This document shows, piece by piece, positions 8,058-18,953 of a stretch of 64,000 nt of DNA (positions within the stretch are counted from its first letter, which is position 1; every line of letters starts with the position of its first letter). The notes beneath the pieces are model-generated. The model saw only the letters and a program-made list of their open reading frames with translations, searched no databases and had not been told where the DNA came from. Location of the stretch: contig NZ_JARHUC010000002.1 of NCBI RefSeq assembly GCF_029223255.1, positions 310,001 through 374,000 of the forward strand, given 5' to 3'. Origin of the DNA: Albimonas marina (GTDB taxonomy: Bacteria > Pseudomonadota > Alphaproteobacteria > Rhodobacterales > Rhodobacteraceae). The translations under genes and the position numbers were made by a program.

Positions 8058-10715
8058 ATGATTTCCGGCAACCAGATCCGGTCCGACTTCCTGGGCTTCT
8101 TCGGGAGCCGCGACCACCAGGTCGTGCCCTCCTCGCCCATCGTGCCGCGCAACGATCCCACGCTGATGTTCACCAACTCGGGCATGGTCCAGTTCAAGGA
8201 CGTGTTCACCGGGCTGGAGACGCGCCCCTATTCCCGCGCCACCACCTCGCAGAAGTCGGTGCGCGCGGGCGGCAAGCACAACGACCTCGACAACGTCGGC
8301 TACACCGCCCGCCACCACACCTTCTTCGAGATGCTCGGCAACTTCTCCTTCGGCGACTACTTCAAGGACGTCGCCATCGAGCAGGCCTGGACCGTCTCGA
8401 CCCAGGTCTTCGGCCTGCCGAAGGAGAAGATCCTCGTCACCGTCCACGCGACCGACGACGAGGCCGCGGAGCTGTGGAAGAAGATCGCGGGCCTGCCCGA
8501 CGAGCGCATCATCCGCATCAACTCCGACGACAACTGGTGGCGGATGGGCGACACCGGCCCCAACGGCCCGTGCTCGGAGCTCTTCTACGACCACGGCCCC
8601 GAGGTCTGGGGCGGCCCTCCGGGCTCCCCTGAAGAAGACGGCGACCGGTTCATCGAGTTCTGGAACCTCGTCTTCATGCAGTTCGAGACGCATGCCGACG
8701 GGTCCTCGACGCCGCTGCCCAAGCCCTCGATCGACACCGGCATGGGGCTCGAGCGGGTCACGACCATCCTGCAGGGCAAGCACAACAACTACGACACCGA
8801 CCTGTTCACGCCGATCATCCAGGCCTCGGCCGACCTGACCGGCCAGGCGGCGGACGGGCCGATGGTGACCTCGCACCGGGTGATCGCCGACCACCTGCGC
8901 TGCGCGAGCTTCCTGATCGCCGAGGGCGTGCTGCCCACCAACGAGGGCCGCGGCTACGTCCTGCGCCGCATCATGCGCCGCGGCATGCGCCACGCCCACA
9001 TGCTGGGCGCGCAGGACCCGCTGATGCACCGGCTGGCCCCCGCCCTGATCGACCTGATGGGCGGCCACTACACCGAGCTGCGCGAGGCCGAGGGCCTGAT
9101 CAAGGAGACGCTGCGGGCGGAGGAAGAGCGCTTCAAGGCCACCCTCGACCGCGGCCTGAAGCTGCTCGACGCCGAGATAGAGGGTCTGGCCGAGGGCGAG
9201 AAGCTGCCCGGCGACACCGCCTTCAAGCTCTACGACACCTACGGCTTCCCGCTGGACCTCACCGCCGACATCCTGCGCGGCCGCGACCGCGAGGTCGACC
9301 AGGACGGCTACGACATGGCCATGGCCGAGCAGAAGGCCAAGGCCCGCGCCGCCTGGTCGGGCACCGGCGACGCCGGCAACCTGAAGGTCTGGTACGACAT
9401 CCGCGACCGCGCGGGCGCGACCGAGTTCCTCGGCTACGCCGACACCCGCGCCGGCGCCACGCTGGTGGCCCTGGTGAAGGACGGCCAGGAGGTCGAGGCC
9501 GTCTCGGGGACCGAGCCCTTCGAGGCCGTCTTCAACCAGACCCCGTTCTACGCCGAACAGGGCGGCCAGCAGGGCGACCGTGGCGAGGCGATCACCGCCA
9601 AGGGCGTGAAGATCGAGATCACCGACACCCAGAAGCGGGCCGACGGGGTCTACGTCCACGTCTGCCGCATCGTCTCCGACGACGCCCATGTGGTGAGCGC
9701 GGGCGAAAGCGCGACCCTGCAGGTCGGCCGCGACCGGCGCGAGGCGCTCTGCGCCCACCACTCCGCCACCCACCTGCTGCACGAGGCGCTGCGCCGCCGT
9801 CTGGGCGACCACATCTCCCAGAAGGGCTCGCTGGTGGCGCCCGACCGTCTGCGCTTCGACATCTCCCACGGCGGGCCGATCTCGGCCGAGGAGATGGCCG
9901 ACATCGAGCGCGAGGTGAACGCCCGCATCCGAGCCTGCAGCGCGGTCGAGACCCGCGTGATGCCCATCGACGAGGCCCGCCAGTCCGGGGCCCGCGCCCT
10001 CTTCGGCGAGAAATACGGCGACGAGGTCCGCGTGGTCTCGATGGGCGGCACCGACGCCGGCGAGAACCACCCCTGGTCGATCGAGCTCTGCGGCGGCACC
10101 CATGTGAAGAACACCGGCCAGATCGGCTTCTTCAAGGTGCTGCGCGAGGAAGGCGCCGCCGCCGGCGTGCGCCGGATCGAGGCCGTGGCCCACGAGGCCG
10201 CCGAGGCCTTCGTCGCCCGCCAGTCGGCCATCGTCGCCGAGGCCGGCGCCGCCCTGCACGCCACCCCCGACGAGATCGCCGGCCGCATCGAGGCGCTGAC
10301 CGCCGAGCGTCGCGCGCTGGAGCGCGAGCTCGCCGAGACCAAGAAGAAGCTCGCCACCGGCGGCGGGGCCGCGGCGGTCGAGATGATCGGCGACGTCGCC
10401 CTGACGCTGCGCGAGGTCGAGGGGCTGAACCCCAAGGAAATGAAGTCCGCGGTGGACGAGCTCCTCGCCCAGGCCCCCGGCGTCGCGGCGCTGGCGGCGA
10501 AGGCGGACGGCAAGGGCTCGATCGTGATCGGCGTCTCGCGCGCCTTCACCGACCGCATCGACGCGGTGACCCTGGTGCGCGCCGCGGCCCCCTGCGTGGG
10601 CGCCAAGGGCGGCGGCGGCCGGCCCGAGATGGCCCAGACCGGCGGCCCCGACGGCGAGGGCGTGCCCGCCGCGCTGAAGGCCGTGGAAGAGGCGGTGCGC
10701 GCCGCGCTCGCCTGA
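8058..10715 (+). CDS. alaS: Alanine--tRNA ligase
   Basis: Class II alanyl-tRNA synthetase, 885 residues, full length. The catalytic N-terminal domain is recognisable ([37 protein letters not shown]). The editing domain carries [17 protein letters not shown] and the zinc-binding [13 protein letters not shown]. The C-Ala region ends with [16 protein letters not shown]. The open frame continues upstream through the hairpin element, but the ATG at 8058 gives the canonical N-terminus. No strong Shine-Dalgarno is seen. A Rho-independent terminator follows 40 nt after the stop. Confidence 0.97.
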   Translation: MISGNQIRSDFLGFFGSRDHQVVPSSPIVPRNDPTLMFTNSGMVQFKDVFTGLETRPYSRATTSQKSVRAGGKHNDLDNVGYTARHHTFFEMLGNFSFGDYFKDVAIEQAWTVSTQVFGLPKEKILVTVHATDDEAAELWKKIAGLPDERIIRINSDDNWWRMGDTGPNGPCSELFYDHGPEVWGGPPGSPEEDGDRFIEFWNLVFMQFETHADGSSTPLPKPSIDTGMGLERVTTILQGKHNNYDTDLFTPIIQASADLTGQAADGPMVTSHRVIADHLRCASFLIAEGVLPTNEGRGYVLRRIMRRGMRHAHMLGAQDPLMHRLAPALIDLMGGHYTELREAEGLIKETLRAEEERFKATLDRGLKLLDAEIEGLAEGEKLPGDTAFKLYDTYGFPLDLTADILRGRDREVDQDGYDMAMAEQKAKARAAWSGTGDAGNLKVWYDIRDRAGATEFLGYADTRAGATLVALVKDGQEVEAVSGTEPFEAVFNQTPFYAEQGGQQGDRGEAITAKGVKIEITDTQKRADGVYVHVCRIVSDDAHVVSAGESATLQVGRDRREALCAHHSATHLLHEALRRRLGDHISQKGSLVAPDRLRFDISHGGPISAEEMADIEREVNARIRACSAVETRVMPIDEARQSGARALFGEKYGDEVRVVSMGGTDAGENHPWSIELCGGTHVKNTGQIGFFKVLREEGAAAGVRRIEAVAHEAAEAFVARQSAIVAEAGAALHATPDEIAGRIEALTAERRALERELAETKKKLATGGGAAAVEMIGDVALTLREVEGLNPKEMKSAVDELLAQAPGVAALAAKADGKGSIVIGVSRAFTDRIDAVTLVRAAAPCVGAKGGGGRPEMAQTGGPDGEGVPAALKAVEEAVRAALA

Positions 10716-10754
10716 CGCAAGGCCGTCTCGCACGGCTGACGAGACTCCCTGAAG

Positions 10755-10793
10755 CGCCCCGCCGTTGCAGAATGGCGGGGCGTTCATCTTTTT
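10755..10793 (+). terminator. Rho-independent terminator after alaS
   Basis: Perfect 9-bp stem CGCCCCGCC/GGCGGGGCG (10755-10763 and 10774-10782), 10-nt loop, followed by a T-rich run ending in TTTTT. Confidence 0.85.
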
Positions 10794-10884
10794 GAATACT
10801 TCCTGAACAAATCCGCTGGACGCCGGGGCGCCGCGTGCGCAACGTCGCGGCGATTGACGCCGCATTTTCCAGGAGAGTCGCCGC

Positions 10885-11649
10885 ATGACCGATATCGTCA
10901 GCGAGGGTCCGTTCACCGACGACAACATCGCGCCGGGCGTCCAGACGCTCGGGCGCATCGACACCGAGACCGACGCCGACTGGTATCGCTTCGTCGGCAA
11001 GCTCGACGTCGACTACACGCTGTACGTCGCGCAATGGACATTGGACGGCGATGCGCTCCCCAGCGCCACGATCGTCATCTACGGCCTGGGAGAGACCGGC
11101 GCGGAGCCCCTTGCGACGGGCGCCGTGAACCAGGGCATCAGCTTCTCCCCGGAGAGCGCCGGCGAATTCTACGTCGCGGTCGAGGGCGACGGCGCCGTCG
11201 GCGACTTCCGCGTGCTCCTGCTTTCGACGGAGAAGACCTACAAGGGCACGGCCGGCGACGACGCCATGTATGGATCCGACGCGGACGACGTGATGAAGGC
11301 GGGCGCCGGCGACGATGAGATCTACAGCAACCCCGGCGACGACAAGATCCTCGGCGGCGCCGGCGACGACACGATGCTGGGGGGCCTCGGCGACGACCTG
11401 CTGATCGGCGGCGGCGGCGATGACACCATCCACTTCCGCCCGGGCGACGGCCATGACCGCATCAAGGGCTTCGGCGGCGGCGACCAGGTGAACCTCGCCG
11501 CCTTCGATTTCTCGAAGAAGCAGTTCAAGAAGCTCCTCAACAAGATCGACGACCACGGCAAGCACGCGGAGCTTGAGCTGGGCGACGACTCGCTGACCTT
11601 CCTCAAGCGCGACGCGGACGACCTGCACCTGTCCGACTTCATCCTCTGA
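10885..11649 (+). CDS. RTX-type calcium-binding protein, putative type I secretion substrate
   Basis: 254 residues, acidic, no signal peptide. The N-terminal about 115 residues resemble a small beta-sandwich pre-peptidase-like domain (TETDADWYRF, SAGEFYVAV). From about residue 120 come RTX nonapeptides of GGxGxDxxx type (GTAGDDAMY, GAGDDEIYS, GGAGDDTML, GGLGDDLLI, GGGGDDTIH). The C-terminus (GHDRIKGFGGGDQVNLAAFDF and LHLSDFIL) is the usual end region of type I secretion substrates. The start has CAGGAGAG upstream. It lacks a catalytic domain and is much smaller than RTX toxins. No type I exporter genes are adjacent. A hairpin at 11674 follows. Confidence 0.85.
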   Translation: MTDIVSEGPFTDDNIAPGVQTLGRIDTETDADWYRFVGKLDVDYTLYVAQWTLDGDALPSATIVIYGLGETGAEPLATGAVNQGISFSPESAGEFYVAVEGDGAVGDFRVLLLSTEKTYKGTAGDDAMYGSDADDVMKAGAGDDEIYSNPGDDKILGGAGDDTMLGGLGDDLLIGGGGDDTIHFRPGDGHDRIKGFGGGDQVNLAAFDFSKKQFKKLLNKIDDHGKHAELELGDDSLTFLKRDADDLHLSDFIL

Positions 11650-11673
11650 TCCGTCGCCGTGCGATCCGACCGT

Positions 11674-11696
11674 GCGCCCGGTTGGCAACCGGGCGC
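11674..11696 (+). terminator. Hairpin terminator after the RTX gene
   Basis: Perfect 10-bp stem GCGCCCGGTT/AACCGGGCGC with a 3-nt loop, 24 nt after the stop. There is no U-run, so termination strength is uncertain. Confidence 0.5.
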
Positions 11697-11745
11697 GCGC
11701 ATGCTCATCTCCCCTCCCGCAGGCACGGCCGCAGGAGACAGGACG

Positions 11746-12243
11746 ATGACCGACGATTTCTTCCCCCCCGACATCATGGAGCTGGCGGCCGAGGTGCTCG
11801 ACGCGGCCAAGGCCAAGGGCGTGATGATCGTCACCGCCGAAAGCTGCACCGGCGGGCTGATCTTCGGGGCGCTGACGGCGGTGGCGGGCTCGTCCTCGGT
11901 CGCCGAGCGCGCTTTCGTCACCTACTCCAACCACGCCAAGATGGAGGTCCTGGGGGTGCCGAAGGCCGTGCTGAAGGAGCATGGCGCGGTCTCCGACGCG
12001 ACCGCGGCGGCGATGGCCTCGGGCGCGCTGGAGCGGGCGCGCGCCCAGCTCGCGGTGGCGGTGACGGGGGTGGCGGGGCCCGGCGCCTCGGGGCCCAAGC
12101 CCGAGGGGATGGTCAGCTTCGCGGTCGCCGACGCCTCCGGCGCGCGGCCCCACACGATGCAGTTCGGCGCGCTCGGCCGCGGCGCGGTGCGCGCGGCGAC
12201 CGTGCGCCATGCGCTGGCGATGCTGAAGGAGGCGCTCGGCTGA
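11746..12243 (+). CDS. pncC: CinA C-terminal family protein, nicotinamide-nucleotide amidase
   Basis: 165-residue stand-alone CinA C-terminal domain, which hydrolyses NMN to nicotinate mononucleotide in NAD salvage. The signature VTAESCTGGLIFGALTAVAGSS is present, as are VAVTGVAGPGASGPKPEGMVSFAV and the family end motif around RAATVRHALAMLKEAL. The ATG at 11746 has GGAGACAGG upstream; an in-frame ATG about 29 codons earlier would add a non-conserved extension across the preceding hairpin. It is convergent with the ratA-like gene. Confidence 0.9.
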   Translation: MTDDFFPPDIMELAAEVLDAAKAKGVMIVTAESCTGGLIFGALTAVAGSSSVAERAFVTYSNHAKMEVLGVPKAVLKEHGAVSDATAAAMASGALERARAQLAVAVTGVAGPGASGPKPEGMVSFAVADASGARPHTMQFGALGRGAVRAATVRHALAMLKEALG

Positions 12244-12250
12244 GGCCCGC

Positions 12251-12299
12251 GCCGCCCGCCCCGCGGCGCCCCGCCGGGCCTGCGCCGCGGGCGGGCGGC
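12251..12299. terminator. Bidirectional terminator hairpin between pncC and the ratA-like gene
   Basis: A long G+C-rich inverted repeat (12251-12269 with 12282-12299, one bulged base) lies in the convergent gap and can serve both strands. No T-tract is present. Confidence 0.45.
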
Positions 12300-12346
12300 C
12301 TGCGAGGGGCGGGCGCGGGGCGCGGCGCCCCCGGGTCGTCGGAAGA

Positions 12347-12814
12347 TCAGCCCTGCGGGCCGTAGAGCGCGGCGGCCCGCTGCTCGAAGGCGCGCACGAT
12401 GCGCTGCATGGCCTCGTTGAAGACCACGCCGATCAGCTTCTGCAGCACCATCGACTTGAACTCGAAGTCCACGAAGAAATCGACCTCGCAGCTCCCTTCG
12501 TCCACCGGGGTGAACTTCCAGTGGTTGTTGAGGTAGCGGAACGGGCCGTCCAGGTAGGCGACGTCGATCCGCTTCTCGTCCGGGAACAGGTCGACCCGGC
12601 TGCCGAAGCGCTCCCGGAACACCTTGAACGAGATCACCAGGTCCGCCTCGATCTGCTCCGCCCCGTCGCCGCCCTCGGGCAGCGGCTCGCGCTTGCGGAT
12701 GCGGCAGGCGGAGCACCAGGGCAGGAACTCGGGATAGGCGCGCACGTCCGCGATCAGCGCGTACATCTGGTCGGCGCTGTAGGGCATCACGCGTTTTTCG
12801 GCATGCGTCGGCAT
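12347..12814 (-). CDS. START-domain protein, RatA/Coq10 family
   Basis: 155 residues, a single polyketide cyclase/START-like fold. Recognisable motifs are YSADQMYALIADVRAYPEFLPWC near the N-terminus and FKSMVLQKLIGVVFNEAMQRIV at the C-terminal helix. The family includes mitochondrial Coq10, which binds ubiquinone and supports respiration, and E. coli RatA, proposed to bind ribosomal subunits. In alphaproteobacteria the Coq10-like function is the better guess. The start at 12814 gives the canonical N-terminus (MPTHAEKRVMPY). Confidence 0.88.
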   Translation of the reverse strand: MPTHAEKRVMPYSADQMYALIADVRAYPEFLPWCSACRIRKREPLPEGGDGAEQIEADLVISFKVFRERFGSRVDLFPDEKRIDVAYLDGPFRYLNNHWKFTPVDEGSCEVDFFVDFEFKSMVLQKLIGVVFNEAMQRIVRAFEQRAAALYGPQG

Positions 12815-12963
12815 GGACCGCAGTCCTAGTTGCCGCCGCGGTCCGAGAGAGGGGGGCGGATCGTCGCGGCGGGCCGGCGCGCGCCGCCCCTGCCCCTGCG
12901 CGAGGATTTGCGCCCGGCCCCCGCCCCGCGTAGCGTGCGCCCCGCGCGAGCGAGGAGCGAGAC

Positions 12964-13554
12964 ATGACCCAGAGCCAGACCGGCGCCGAGGCGACCGGCC
13001 AGCGGACCCAGGCCGGCCCCGACGGCAAGCCCTACGTGATCGACCAGCTGATCTCGGCCAAGGCGATCGCCGCCCGGGTCGAGGCGATGGCCGACGAGAT
13101 CGAGGCCCATTTCGCGGGCACCGAGAAGCTGATCGTCGTGGGCCTGCTGCGCGGCTCCTTCGTGTTCATCGCCGACCTCGCGCGCGAGCTGGACCTGCCG
13201 CTGGAGGTCGACTTCATCGAGGCGTCCTCCTACGGCAACGCCATGTCGTCCTCGCGCGAGGTGCGCATCCTCAAGGACCTGCGCGGCGAGATCGAGGGGC
13301 GCGACGTGCTGGTGGTCGAGGACATCGTCGACACCGGCTTCACGCTCCACCACGTCCTGCACATGCTGCGGGCGCGCAAGCCGCGACGGCTGGAGGTCTG
13401 CGCCCTGCTCGACAAGCCCTCGCGGCGCGAGGCGGACGTGAAGGCGCGCTTCGTGGGCTTCACCATCCCCGACGAGTTCGTGGTGGGCTACGGCATCGAC
13501 TACGCCCAGCGGAACCGCAACCTGAGCTTCATCGGCAAGGTCCGCTTCGTCTGA
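12964..13554 (+). CDS. hpt: Hypoxanthine phosphoribosyltransferase
   Basis: 196 residues; converts hypoxanthine and guanine with PRPP to IMP and GMP in purine salvage. The PRPP-binding motif [14 protein letters not shown] is present, with the type I phosphoribosyltransferase core [22 protein letters not shown] and [12 protein letters not shown]. About 20 non-conserved residues precede the domain. The ATG has GAGCGAG upstream. Purine salvage would fit the BMP importer at 1-5252 if that imports purines, although the genes are 7.7 kb apart. Confidence 0.92.
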   Translation: MTQSQTGAEATGQRTQAGPDGKPYVIDQLISAKAIAARVEAMADEIEAHFAGTEKLIVVGLLRGSFVFIADLARELDLPLEVDFIEASSYGNAMSSSREVRILKDLRGEIEGRDVLVVEDIVDTGFTLHHVLHMLRARKPRRLEVCALLDKPSRREADVKARFVGFTIPDEFVVGYGIDYAQRNRNLSFIGKVRFV

Positions 13555-13578
13555 GGGCCTCTCCGCGACGGGGGCGCT

Positions 13579-14562
13579 TCAGATCGGCATCCCGGTGCGC
13601 CGGCACAGGCGCACCGCAGGCCCCGCGAGCGCGAGGGAAAGCGCGACCGTCGCCAGGAACTCCCCCGTCGGGGAGAGGTCCGCGAACAGGCGCAGCTGCA
13701 GCAGGATGCCCGCGTGGATCAGGTAGACGGCCGTCGCGTAGTCCGCGAGCCAGGCCGTCGGCGTGGTGCGCGGGGAGCGCAGGACCAGCGCGGTCAGCGC
13801 GACCGAGACCGCCGGCAGCCCCAGCAGCAGGTCGAGCGGGCGGTCCGGCGGGATTGGGGTCAGGAGGGCCTCCGCCAGCACCGCGGCGAAGCCGAGCGCC
13901 AGCACGGCCCCCAGCGCCGGCCCGCCCGCGCGGCGCGGCAGGTCGACCTCCGCCAGGATCCAGCCCGCGGCCATGAACGGCAGGCCCGCGAACAGCGCGT
14001 TGCGGTAGATCCAGAGCTGCGCCTCGTGGGTCGTCTCGACCCCGAAGACGAGGAAGGTCCCCCCCGGCAGCTCCGGCGCCGTGATCACCGCGTATTGCAG
14101 CGCCCAGCCCGCCAGCAGCAGCGCCGCCGCCAGCAGGCCCAGCGCGCGCGGCGACAGGCGGCGGCTCAGGAGCAGCAGCGCGACGCCGGCCTGCGCCGCC
14201 GCCGCGAGATACCACAGGTGCCACCAGCCCAGCGCAAGCCGGGCGAGCCCGGTGGCCAGGCCCCCGGCGTCGGGGGCCAGGTCGAAGATCCACCAGGTCG
14301 CGTAAAGCACGCTCCACGCCGCGTAGATCGCGCCCAGGCGGCGCAGCCAGCGCCGGCCGCCGTCGGGGCGCGCCGCGGCCGCGTGCAGGAACACGCCGCT
14401 GAGCACGAAGAAGGTGGGCACCGCGATTCGGGTCACGCCCTCGCGGAACAGGTGCGCGCCCGCCGGCCAGATCTCGGTCAGCGGATAGGCGTGGATCCCG
14501 ATCACGAGGAGGGCGAGGACCACCCGCAGCCGGTCGACGTCCAGGTTCCGCTCGGCCGCCAC
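13579..14562 (-). CDS. Acyltransferase family 3 membrane protein
   Basis: 327 residues with about ten hydrophobic segments. Near the N-terminus [21 protein letters not shown] carries the family histidine, followed by [15 protein letters not shown]. Proteins of this family transfer acetyl, succinyl or other acyl groups to surface sugars or peptidoglycan; the substrate cannot be predicted here. It is convergent with hpt, stops 25 bp apart. Start at 14562; the longer frame to 14686 adds Arg-rich sequence with no similarity to the family. Confidence 0.82.
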   Translation of the reverse strand: MAAERNLDVDRLRVVLALLVIGIHAYPLTEIWPAGAHLFREGVTRIAVPTFFVLSGVFLHAAAARPDGGRRWLRRLGAIYAAWSVLYATWWIFDLAPDAGGLATGLARLALGWWHLWYLAAAAQAGVALLLLSRRLSPRALGLLAAALLLAGWALQYAVITAPELPGGTFLVFGVETTHEAQLWIYRNALFAGLPFMAAGWILAEVDLPRRAGGPALGAVLALGFAAVLAEALLTPIPPDRPLDLLLGLPAVSVALTALVLRSPRTTPTAWLADYATAVYLIHAGILLQLRLFADLSPTGEFLATVALSLALAGPAVRLCRRTGMPI

Positions 14563-14807
14563 GCGCGCCCTCCCCCCGGCGCCTGCCGCGACTCGCCCGC
14601 GGGCGGGACGCCGCGCGCCGCTTTCGGCCCGCCCCCTCGGCGCGCCTCGTCCCCGCCTGCATCGCCCGCCGCCGCAGGCGCGTCAACCGCCGGAGAATTC
14701 CCTGTTTTCGGCCGGATTCCGCCCCGCGCGGCCCCCCGTTCGATTGCCCTTCTCCCCCCCGGTCGCTACAACGTCGGGATCAAGAGCAGAGCGACGGCAG
14801 GAACCCT

Positions 14808-17624
14808 TTGACCGACACTCCGGAACCGCCCGAGGACGCCCCCGAAAACGGGCCCGAGAACGGCGGCGAGCCCCCTCGCCGGCCCGCCTACGACGGCCCC
14901 GTGATCGCCGTCGAAGAGGAGATGAAACGCTCCTACCTCGACTATGCGATGAGCGTCATCGTCAGCCGCGCGCTGCCCGATCTGCGCGACGGTCTGAAGC
15001 CGGTGCACCGGCGCATCCTCTACGCGATGCACGAGACCGGAAACACGCACGACAAGCCCTACCGCAAGTCCGCGCGCCCCGTCTCCGACGTGATGGGCAA
15101 GTATCACCCGCACGGCGACGCCGCGATCTACGACGCCCTGGTCCGCCTCGCGCAGGACTTCTCGATGCGCATGCCCCTGTTGGACGGACAGGGCAACTTC
15201 GGCTCCATGGACGGGGACAAGCCCGCGGCCATGCGCTACACCGAAGTGCGCATGCAGAAGATCGCGCTGTCCATCCTCGACGACATCGAGAAGGACACCG
15301 TCGACTTCGTCGCCAACTACGACGGCCAGGACCGCGAGCCGACCGTCCTGCCCGCGCGCTTCCCCAACCTGCTGGTCAACGGCGCGGGCGGCATCGCGGT
15401 GGGCATGGCCACCAACATCCCGCCCCACAACCTGGGCGAGGTCATCGACGGCACCCTGGCGCTGATCGACAACCCGGATCTCGAGATCTCGGACCTGATC
15501 GAGTACATCCCCGGGCCCGATTTCCCGACGGGCGGCCTGATCCTCGGCCGCGGCGGCGCGCGCAAGGCCTATCACACGGGCAAGGGCTCGGTCCTGATGC
15601 GGGCGAAGACCCGCATCGAGGAGATCCGCAAGGACCGCTACGCCATCGTCGTGGACGAGATCCCCTACCAGGTGAACAAGGCCACGATGATCGAGCGCAT
15701 CGCGGAGCTCGCCCGCGACAAGCGCATCGAGGGCATCGCCTCGGTCGCCGACGAGTCGGACCGGCAGGGCATCCGCGTGGTGGTCGAGCTGAAGCGCGAC
15801 GCGACGCCCGACGTCGTGCTCAACCAGCTGTTCCGCTACACGCCGCTGCAGACCTCCTTCGGCTGCAACATCCTGGCGCTGAACGGCGGCCGGCCCGAGC
15901 AGCTGGACCTGAAGAAGATCCTCGCCAGCTTCATCCAGTTCCGCGAGGACGTGGTGGCGCGCCGCACGGCGTTCGAGCTTCGCAAGGCCCGCGACCGCGC
16001 CCATATCCTGTGCGGCCTCGCCGTGGCGGTGTCGAACGTGGACGAGGTGGTGCGGATGATCCGCTCCTCCCCCGACCCGGCGACCGCCCGCGCCCGCCTG
16101 ATGGAGCGCGACTGGCCCGCGCATGAGATCGCGGAATACCTGCGCCTGATCGACGACCCGATCTACAAGGTCGGCGACGACGGCACCTATCGCCTGTCGG
16201 AAGTGCAGGCCCGCGCCATCCTCGACCTGCGCCTGCAGCGCCTGACCGCCATCGGCGTGCAGGAGGTGACCGACGAGCTCGAGGAGCTGGCGGCCAAGAT
16301 CCGCGAGTATCTCGAGATCCTCGGCTCGCGCGAGCGCATCCTCGACATCATCCGCGAGGAGCTGCGCGAGGTTCAGCAGGCCTTCCCCTCGCCCCGCCGC
16401 ACCCAGTTCGTGGACTACGACGGCGAGCTCGACGACGAGGACCTGATCGAGCGCGAGGACATGGTCGTCACCATCACCGCGCAGGGCTACATCAAGCGCA
16501 CGCCGCTGGTGGACTACCGCTCCCAGGCGCGCGGCGGGAAGGGCCTGTCCTCGATGTCCACCAAGGACGAGGACGTGGTGACCACGCTGTTCGTGGCCAA
16601 CACGCATACGCCGCTCCTGATCTTCACGACCGACGGCATGGTCTACAAGCTCAAGACCTGGCAGCTGCCCTCGGGCGGCCGGGCGGCGCGCGGCAAGGCG
16701 ATCGTCAACGTGCTGCCGATCTCGCCCGGGACCGGCATCGCCGCGGTGATGCCCGTCGACAAGCCCGAGGCCGAGTGGGAGAACCTGCAGATCGTCTTCG
16801 CGACCTCGGCGGGCGACGTGCGGCGCAACGCGCTGAGCGACTTCACCAACGTCATGCGCAACGGCAAGATCGCCATGCGCGTGCCCGAGGGGGTCAGCCT
16901 GGTCCGCGCCCATATCTGCGACGAGGGCTTCGACTTCTTCCTGGTCACGGCGATGGGCAAGGCGATCCGCTTCCCCGTCACCGAGGTCCGCGTCTTCAAG
17001 GGCCGCGAGTCCACCGGCGTGCGGGGCATCAAGCTCGCCGACGGGGACCGCGTGGTCTCGATGGCGGTGCTCCGCCACTTCGAGGCGACGCCCGAGGAGC
17101 GGCAGGCCTACATCAAGTGGAAGCGCGCCACCGCCCAGGCCGACGCCGAGGAGCCCGGCGACGAGAGCGACGAGGAGGCCGTGGCCGACGTCGCCATCTC
17201 GGCCGACCGGATCACCGAGATGTCGGCGGCCGAGGAGATCATCCTCACCATCACCGAGCGCGGCCAGGGCAAGCTGAGCTCGTCCATGGACTATCCCACC
17301 CGCGGCCGCGGCGGCCAGGGCGTGGGGGCGATGGACAAGGCGCAGCGCGGCGGGCCCATCGCGGCGGCCTTCCCGGTGCAGATGGACGACCAGATCATGC
17401 TGGCGACCGACAAGGGCCAGTCGATCCGCTGCCCGGTCAACGGCATCTCCCTGCGCTCGCGCACCGCGGGCGGCGTGCGGGTGCTCAACGCGGCCCCGGA
17501 CGAGACCGTGGTCTCGGTCGCCTGGATCGCCGAGGCGAACGAGCCCGAGCCGGAAGCGCCCGGGGGTCCCGCCCCCGACGCCGGCGACGGCCCCGCGCCG
17601 CAGGCGCCCTCGGACGAGGATTGA
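14808..17624 (+). CDS. gyrA: DNA gyrase subunit A
   Basis: 938-residue type II topoisomerase subunit that cleaves and rejoins DNA. The catalytic tyrosine is Tyr144 ([10 protein letters not shown]). The GyrA box QARGGKG in the C-terminal domain identifies gyrase rather than topoisomerase IV. The start is TTG at 14808, with GGCAGG upstream; a 30-residue acidic/Pro-rich extension precedes the conserved region. The C-terminal tail is acidic. The quinolone-determining region reads [10 protein letters not shown], so the residue equivalent to E. coli Ser83 is Ala105, with Asp109 at position 87. A strong terminator follows. Confidence 0.97.
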   Translation: MTDTPEPPEDAPENGPENGGEPPRRPAYDGPVIAVEEEMKRSYLDYAMSVIVSRALPDLRDGLKPVHRRILYAMHETGNTHDKPYRKSARPVSDVMGKYHPHGDAAIYDALVRLAQDFSMRMPLLDGQGNFGSMDGDKPAAMRYTEVRMQKIALSILDDIEKDTVDFVANYDGQDREPTVLPARFPNLLVNGAGGIAVGMATNIPPHNLGEVIDGTLALIDNPDLEISDLIEYIPGPDFPTGGLILGRGGARKAYHTGKGSVLMRAKTRIEEIRKDRYAIVVDEIPYQVNKATMIERIAELARDKRIEGIASVADESDRQGIRVVVELKRDATPDVVLNQLFRYTPLQTSFGCNILALNGGRPEQLDLKKILASFIQFREDVVARRTAFELRKARDRAHILCGLAVAVSNVDEVVRMIRSSPDPATARARLMERDWPAHEIAEYLRLIDDPIYKVGDDGTYRLSEVQARAILDLRLQRLTAIGVQEVTDELEELAAKIREYLEILGSRERILDIIREELREVQQAFPSPRRTQFVDYDGELDDEDLIEREDMVVTITAQGYIKRTPLVDYRSQARGGKGLSSMSTKDEDVVTTLFVANTHTPLLIFTTDGMVYKLKTWQLPSGGRAARGKAIVNVLPISPGTGIAAVMPVDKPEAEWENLQIVFATSAGDVRRNALSDFTNVMRNGKIAMRVPEGVSLVRAHICDEGFDFFLVTAMGKAIRFPVTEVRVFKGRESTGVRGIKLADGDRVVSMAVLRHFEATPEERQAYIKWKRATAQADAEEPGDESDEEAVADVAISADRITEMSAAEEIILTITERGQGKLSSSMDYPTRGRGGQGVGAMDKAQRGGPIAAAFPVQMDDQIMLATDKGQSIRCPVNGISLRSRTAGGVRVLNAAPDETVVSVAWIAEANEPEPEAPGGPAPDAGDGPAPQAPSDED

Positions 17625-17656
17625 TCCCCGCGCCGAGCCGCGGATCCGAAACGCAG

Positions 17657-17689
17657 AACGCCGCCCGACATCCGTCGGGCGGCGTTTTT
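17657..17689 (+). terminator. Rho-independent terminator after gyrA
   Basis: Perfect 13-bp stem (17657-17669 and 17674-17686), 4-nt loop ATCC, ending in a run of five T residues. Confidence 0.9.
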
Positions 17690-17844
17690 CTTTCGCGGGC
17701 TTCATGCGGGGGCCACGCGCGCTCCCTTCGCTCAGGCGGCGAACGGGCGGCGCGGACGGGCCCCGGGGCTTCCCCGGAGCCGCGCCCTTTCCGCGTGCGC
17801 CGCGATCTTGACGCCGGCCTGCGGCGTCCGTCGCGGCGTCGGCG

Positions 17845-18000
17845 TCAGATATGCCCCAACAGCACCAGGATGATCACGATCACCAGGATCAGCCCCAGGC
17901 CGCCCGACGGCCCGTAGCCCCACCCGGCGCTGTAGCCCCAGCGCGGCAGCGCGCCGATGAGGATGAGGATCAGGACGATGATCAGAATAGTGCCCAGCAT
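17845..18000 (-). CDS. DUF3309 family small membrane protein
   Basis: 51 residues: MLGTILIIVLILILIGALP, a short middle WGYSAGWGYGPSGG, and a second hydrophobic segment ending LLGHI. This is the pattern of DUF3309, a very small hydrophobic protein common in proteobacteria, often near stress-related genes, with no known function. The ATG at 18000 has GAGAGG 5 nt upstream. A longer in-frame reading exists upstream but is Arg-rich and not family-like. Confidence 0.88.
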   Translation of the reverse strand: MLGTILIIVLILILIGALPRWGYSAGWGYGPSGGLGLILVIVIILVLLGHI

Positions 18001-18467
18001 GGTCGCCTCTCGTCTTGGTCCGCCGGCGTCGGCGCGCAAGGCGCCGGCGGGCGCGCGACGTCGCGCCCGGTCCGGGGAGGTTCTGCATTCGCGTCGGTCC
18101 CGGGCCGCGACCCGCGACGCCCGAAGACGGCGCCTGTCGCGGCGGTGAAGGTCAGTTAGCGCGGTTTTGCGAAGGCCAAACGATTGCGGCCGAGATTCCA
18201 CGGTTGCGGCCGGCCCGCCCGCATTCGGCCGGAATCGACCGCCGCGGACACCTTGAATCCGCCCGCTTTCCGGCGGCCGCTCGCGCCCCGAGCGCAGCGA
18301 GTCGCCCGATCCGCCCCCGCCCTGCGTTTCCCCTTCGTCAGCTAATCGCCCGGATCGAAATAATTCGTTTCCATGCGTCGGCCTTTCCCGATTCCGCCTG
18401 CCGCTCCAGATTCCCCGGCGGAAGGCGGCTCGGACCGGGCCGCCCAGCATCTTGAAAGGACTGCGCC
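18001..18467. other. Intergenic region between DUF3309 and DoxX genes
   Basis: 467 bp divergent gap that must hold the promoters of both genes. I see local inverted sequence (GCGCGACGTCGCGC near 18053) and a less G+C-rich patch around 18155-18200, but no promoter hexamers I would defend and no convincing gene. Confidence 0.3.
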
Positions 18468-18872
18468 ATGAGGCTCGACCTCCCCTGGCTCGCGCCCGTC
18501 GCCCGGGTTCTGCTCGCCCTGATCTTCATCGTCTCGGGCTTCGGCAAGCTGATGGATCCCGCCGGCGCGGCCGGCTACATCGAATCCGGCGGCCTGCCGG
18601 GCGTGCTGGTCTGGCCGACCATCGTGGTCGAGCTCGGCGGCGGCCTGCTGCTGGCGCTGGGGCTTTTCGCCCGCATCTCGGCGCTGGTGCTGGCCGGCTT
18701 CTCGGTGGTGGCGGGCGTGCTCTACCACTTCCTCCCCGGCCAGGGGATGGAGGGGATGGAGGCGATGATGCAGCAGATCATGTTCATGAAGAACCTCAGC
18801 ATCGCCGGCGGCATGCTGCTGGTGACCGCGATGGGACCCGGGCCCTATTCGCTGTCGAAAGGCGGGCTCTGA
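18468..18872 (+). CDS. DoxX family membrane protein
   Basis: 134 residues with four hydrophobic segments. The N-terminal motif ARVLLALIFIVSGFGKLMDP is diagnostic of DoxX. It ends shortly after a cytoplasmic-side MEGMEAMMQQIMFMKNL stretch. Family members are linked to thiol and oxidative stress or quinone handling, but the role in proteobacteria is not settled. Shine-Dalgarno GAAAGGA precedes the ATG. Confidence 0.88.
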   Translation: MRLDLPWLAPVARVLLALIFIVSGFGKLMDPAGAAGYIESGGLPGVLVWPTIVVELGGGLLLALGLFARISALVLAGFSVVAGVLYHFLPGQGMEGMEAMMQQIMFMKNLSIAGGMLLVTAMGPGPYSLSKGGL

Positions 18873-18953
18873 CCCCCGCTTGCGCGCCCGCGCCGCCGCA
18901 AACCGGCGCGCGGGCGCTTCCCTGCCGGCGCGCGGACGTGTAGACCCCGCGCC

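Noticed and set aside
14766..17705. A 979-codon minus-strand frame opposite gyrA, and a 755-codon frame opposite glgP (34109-36376)
   Set aside because: Same cause: stop-poor antisense frames of G+C-rich genes, without domain similarity.
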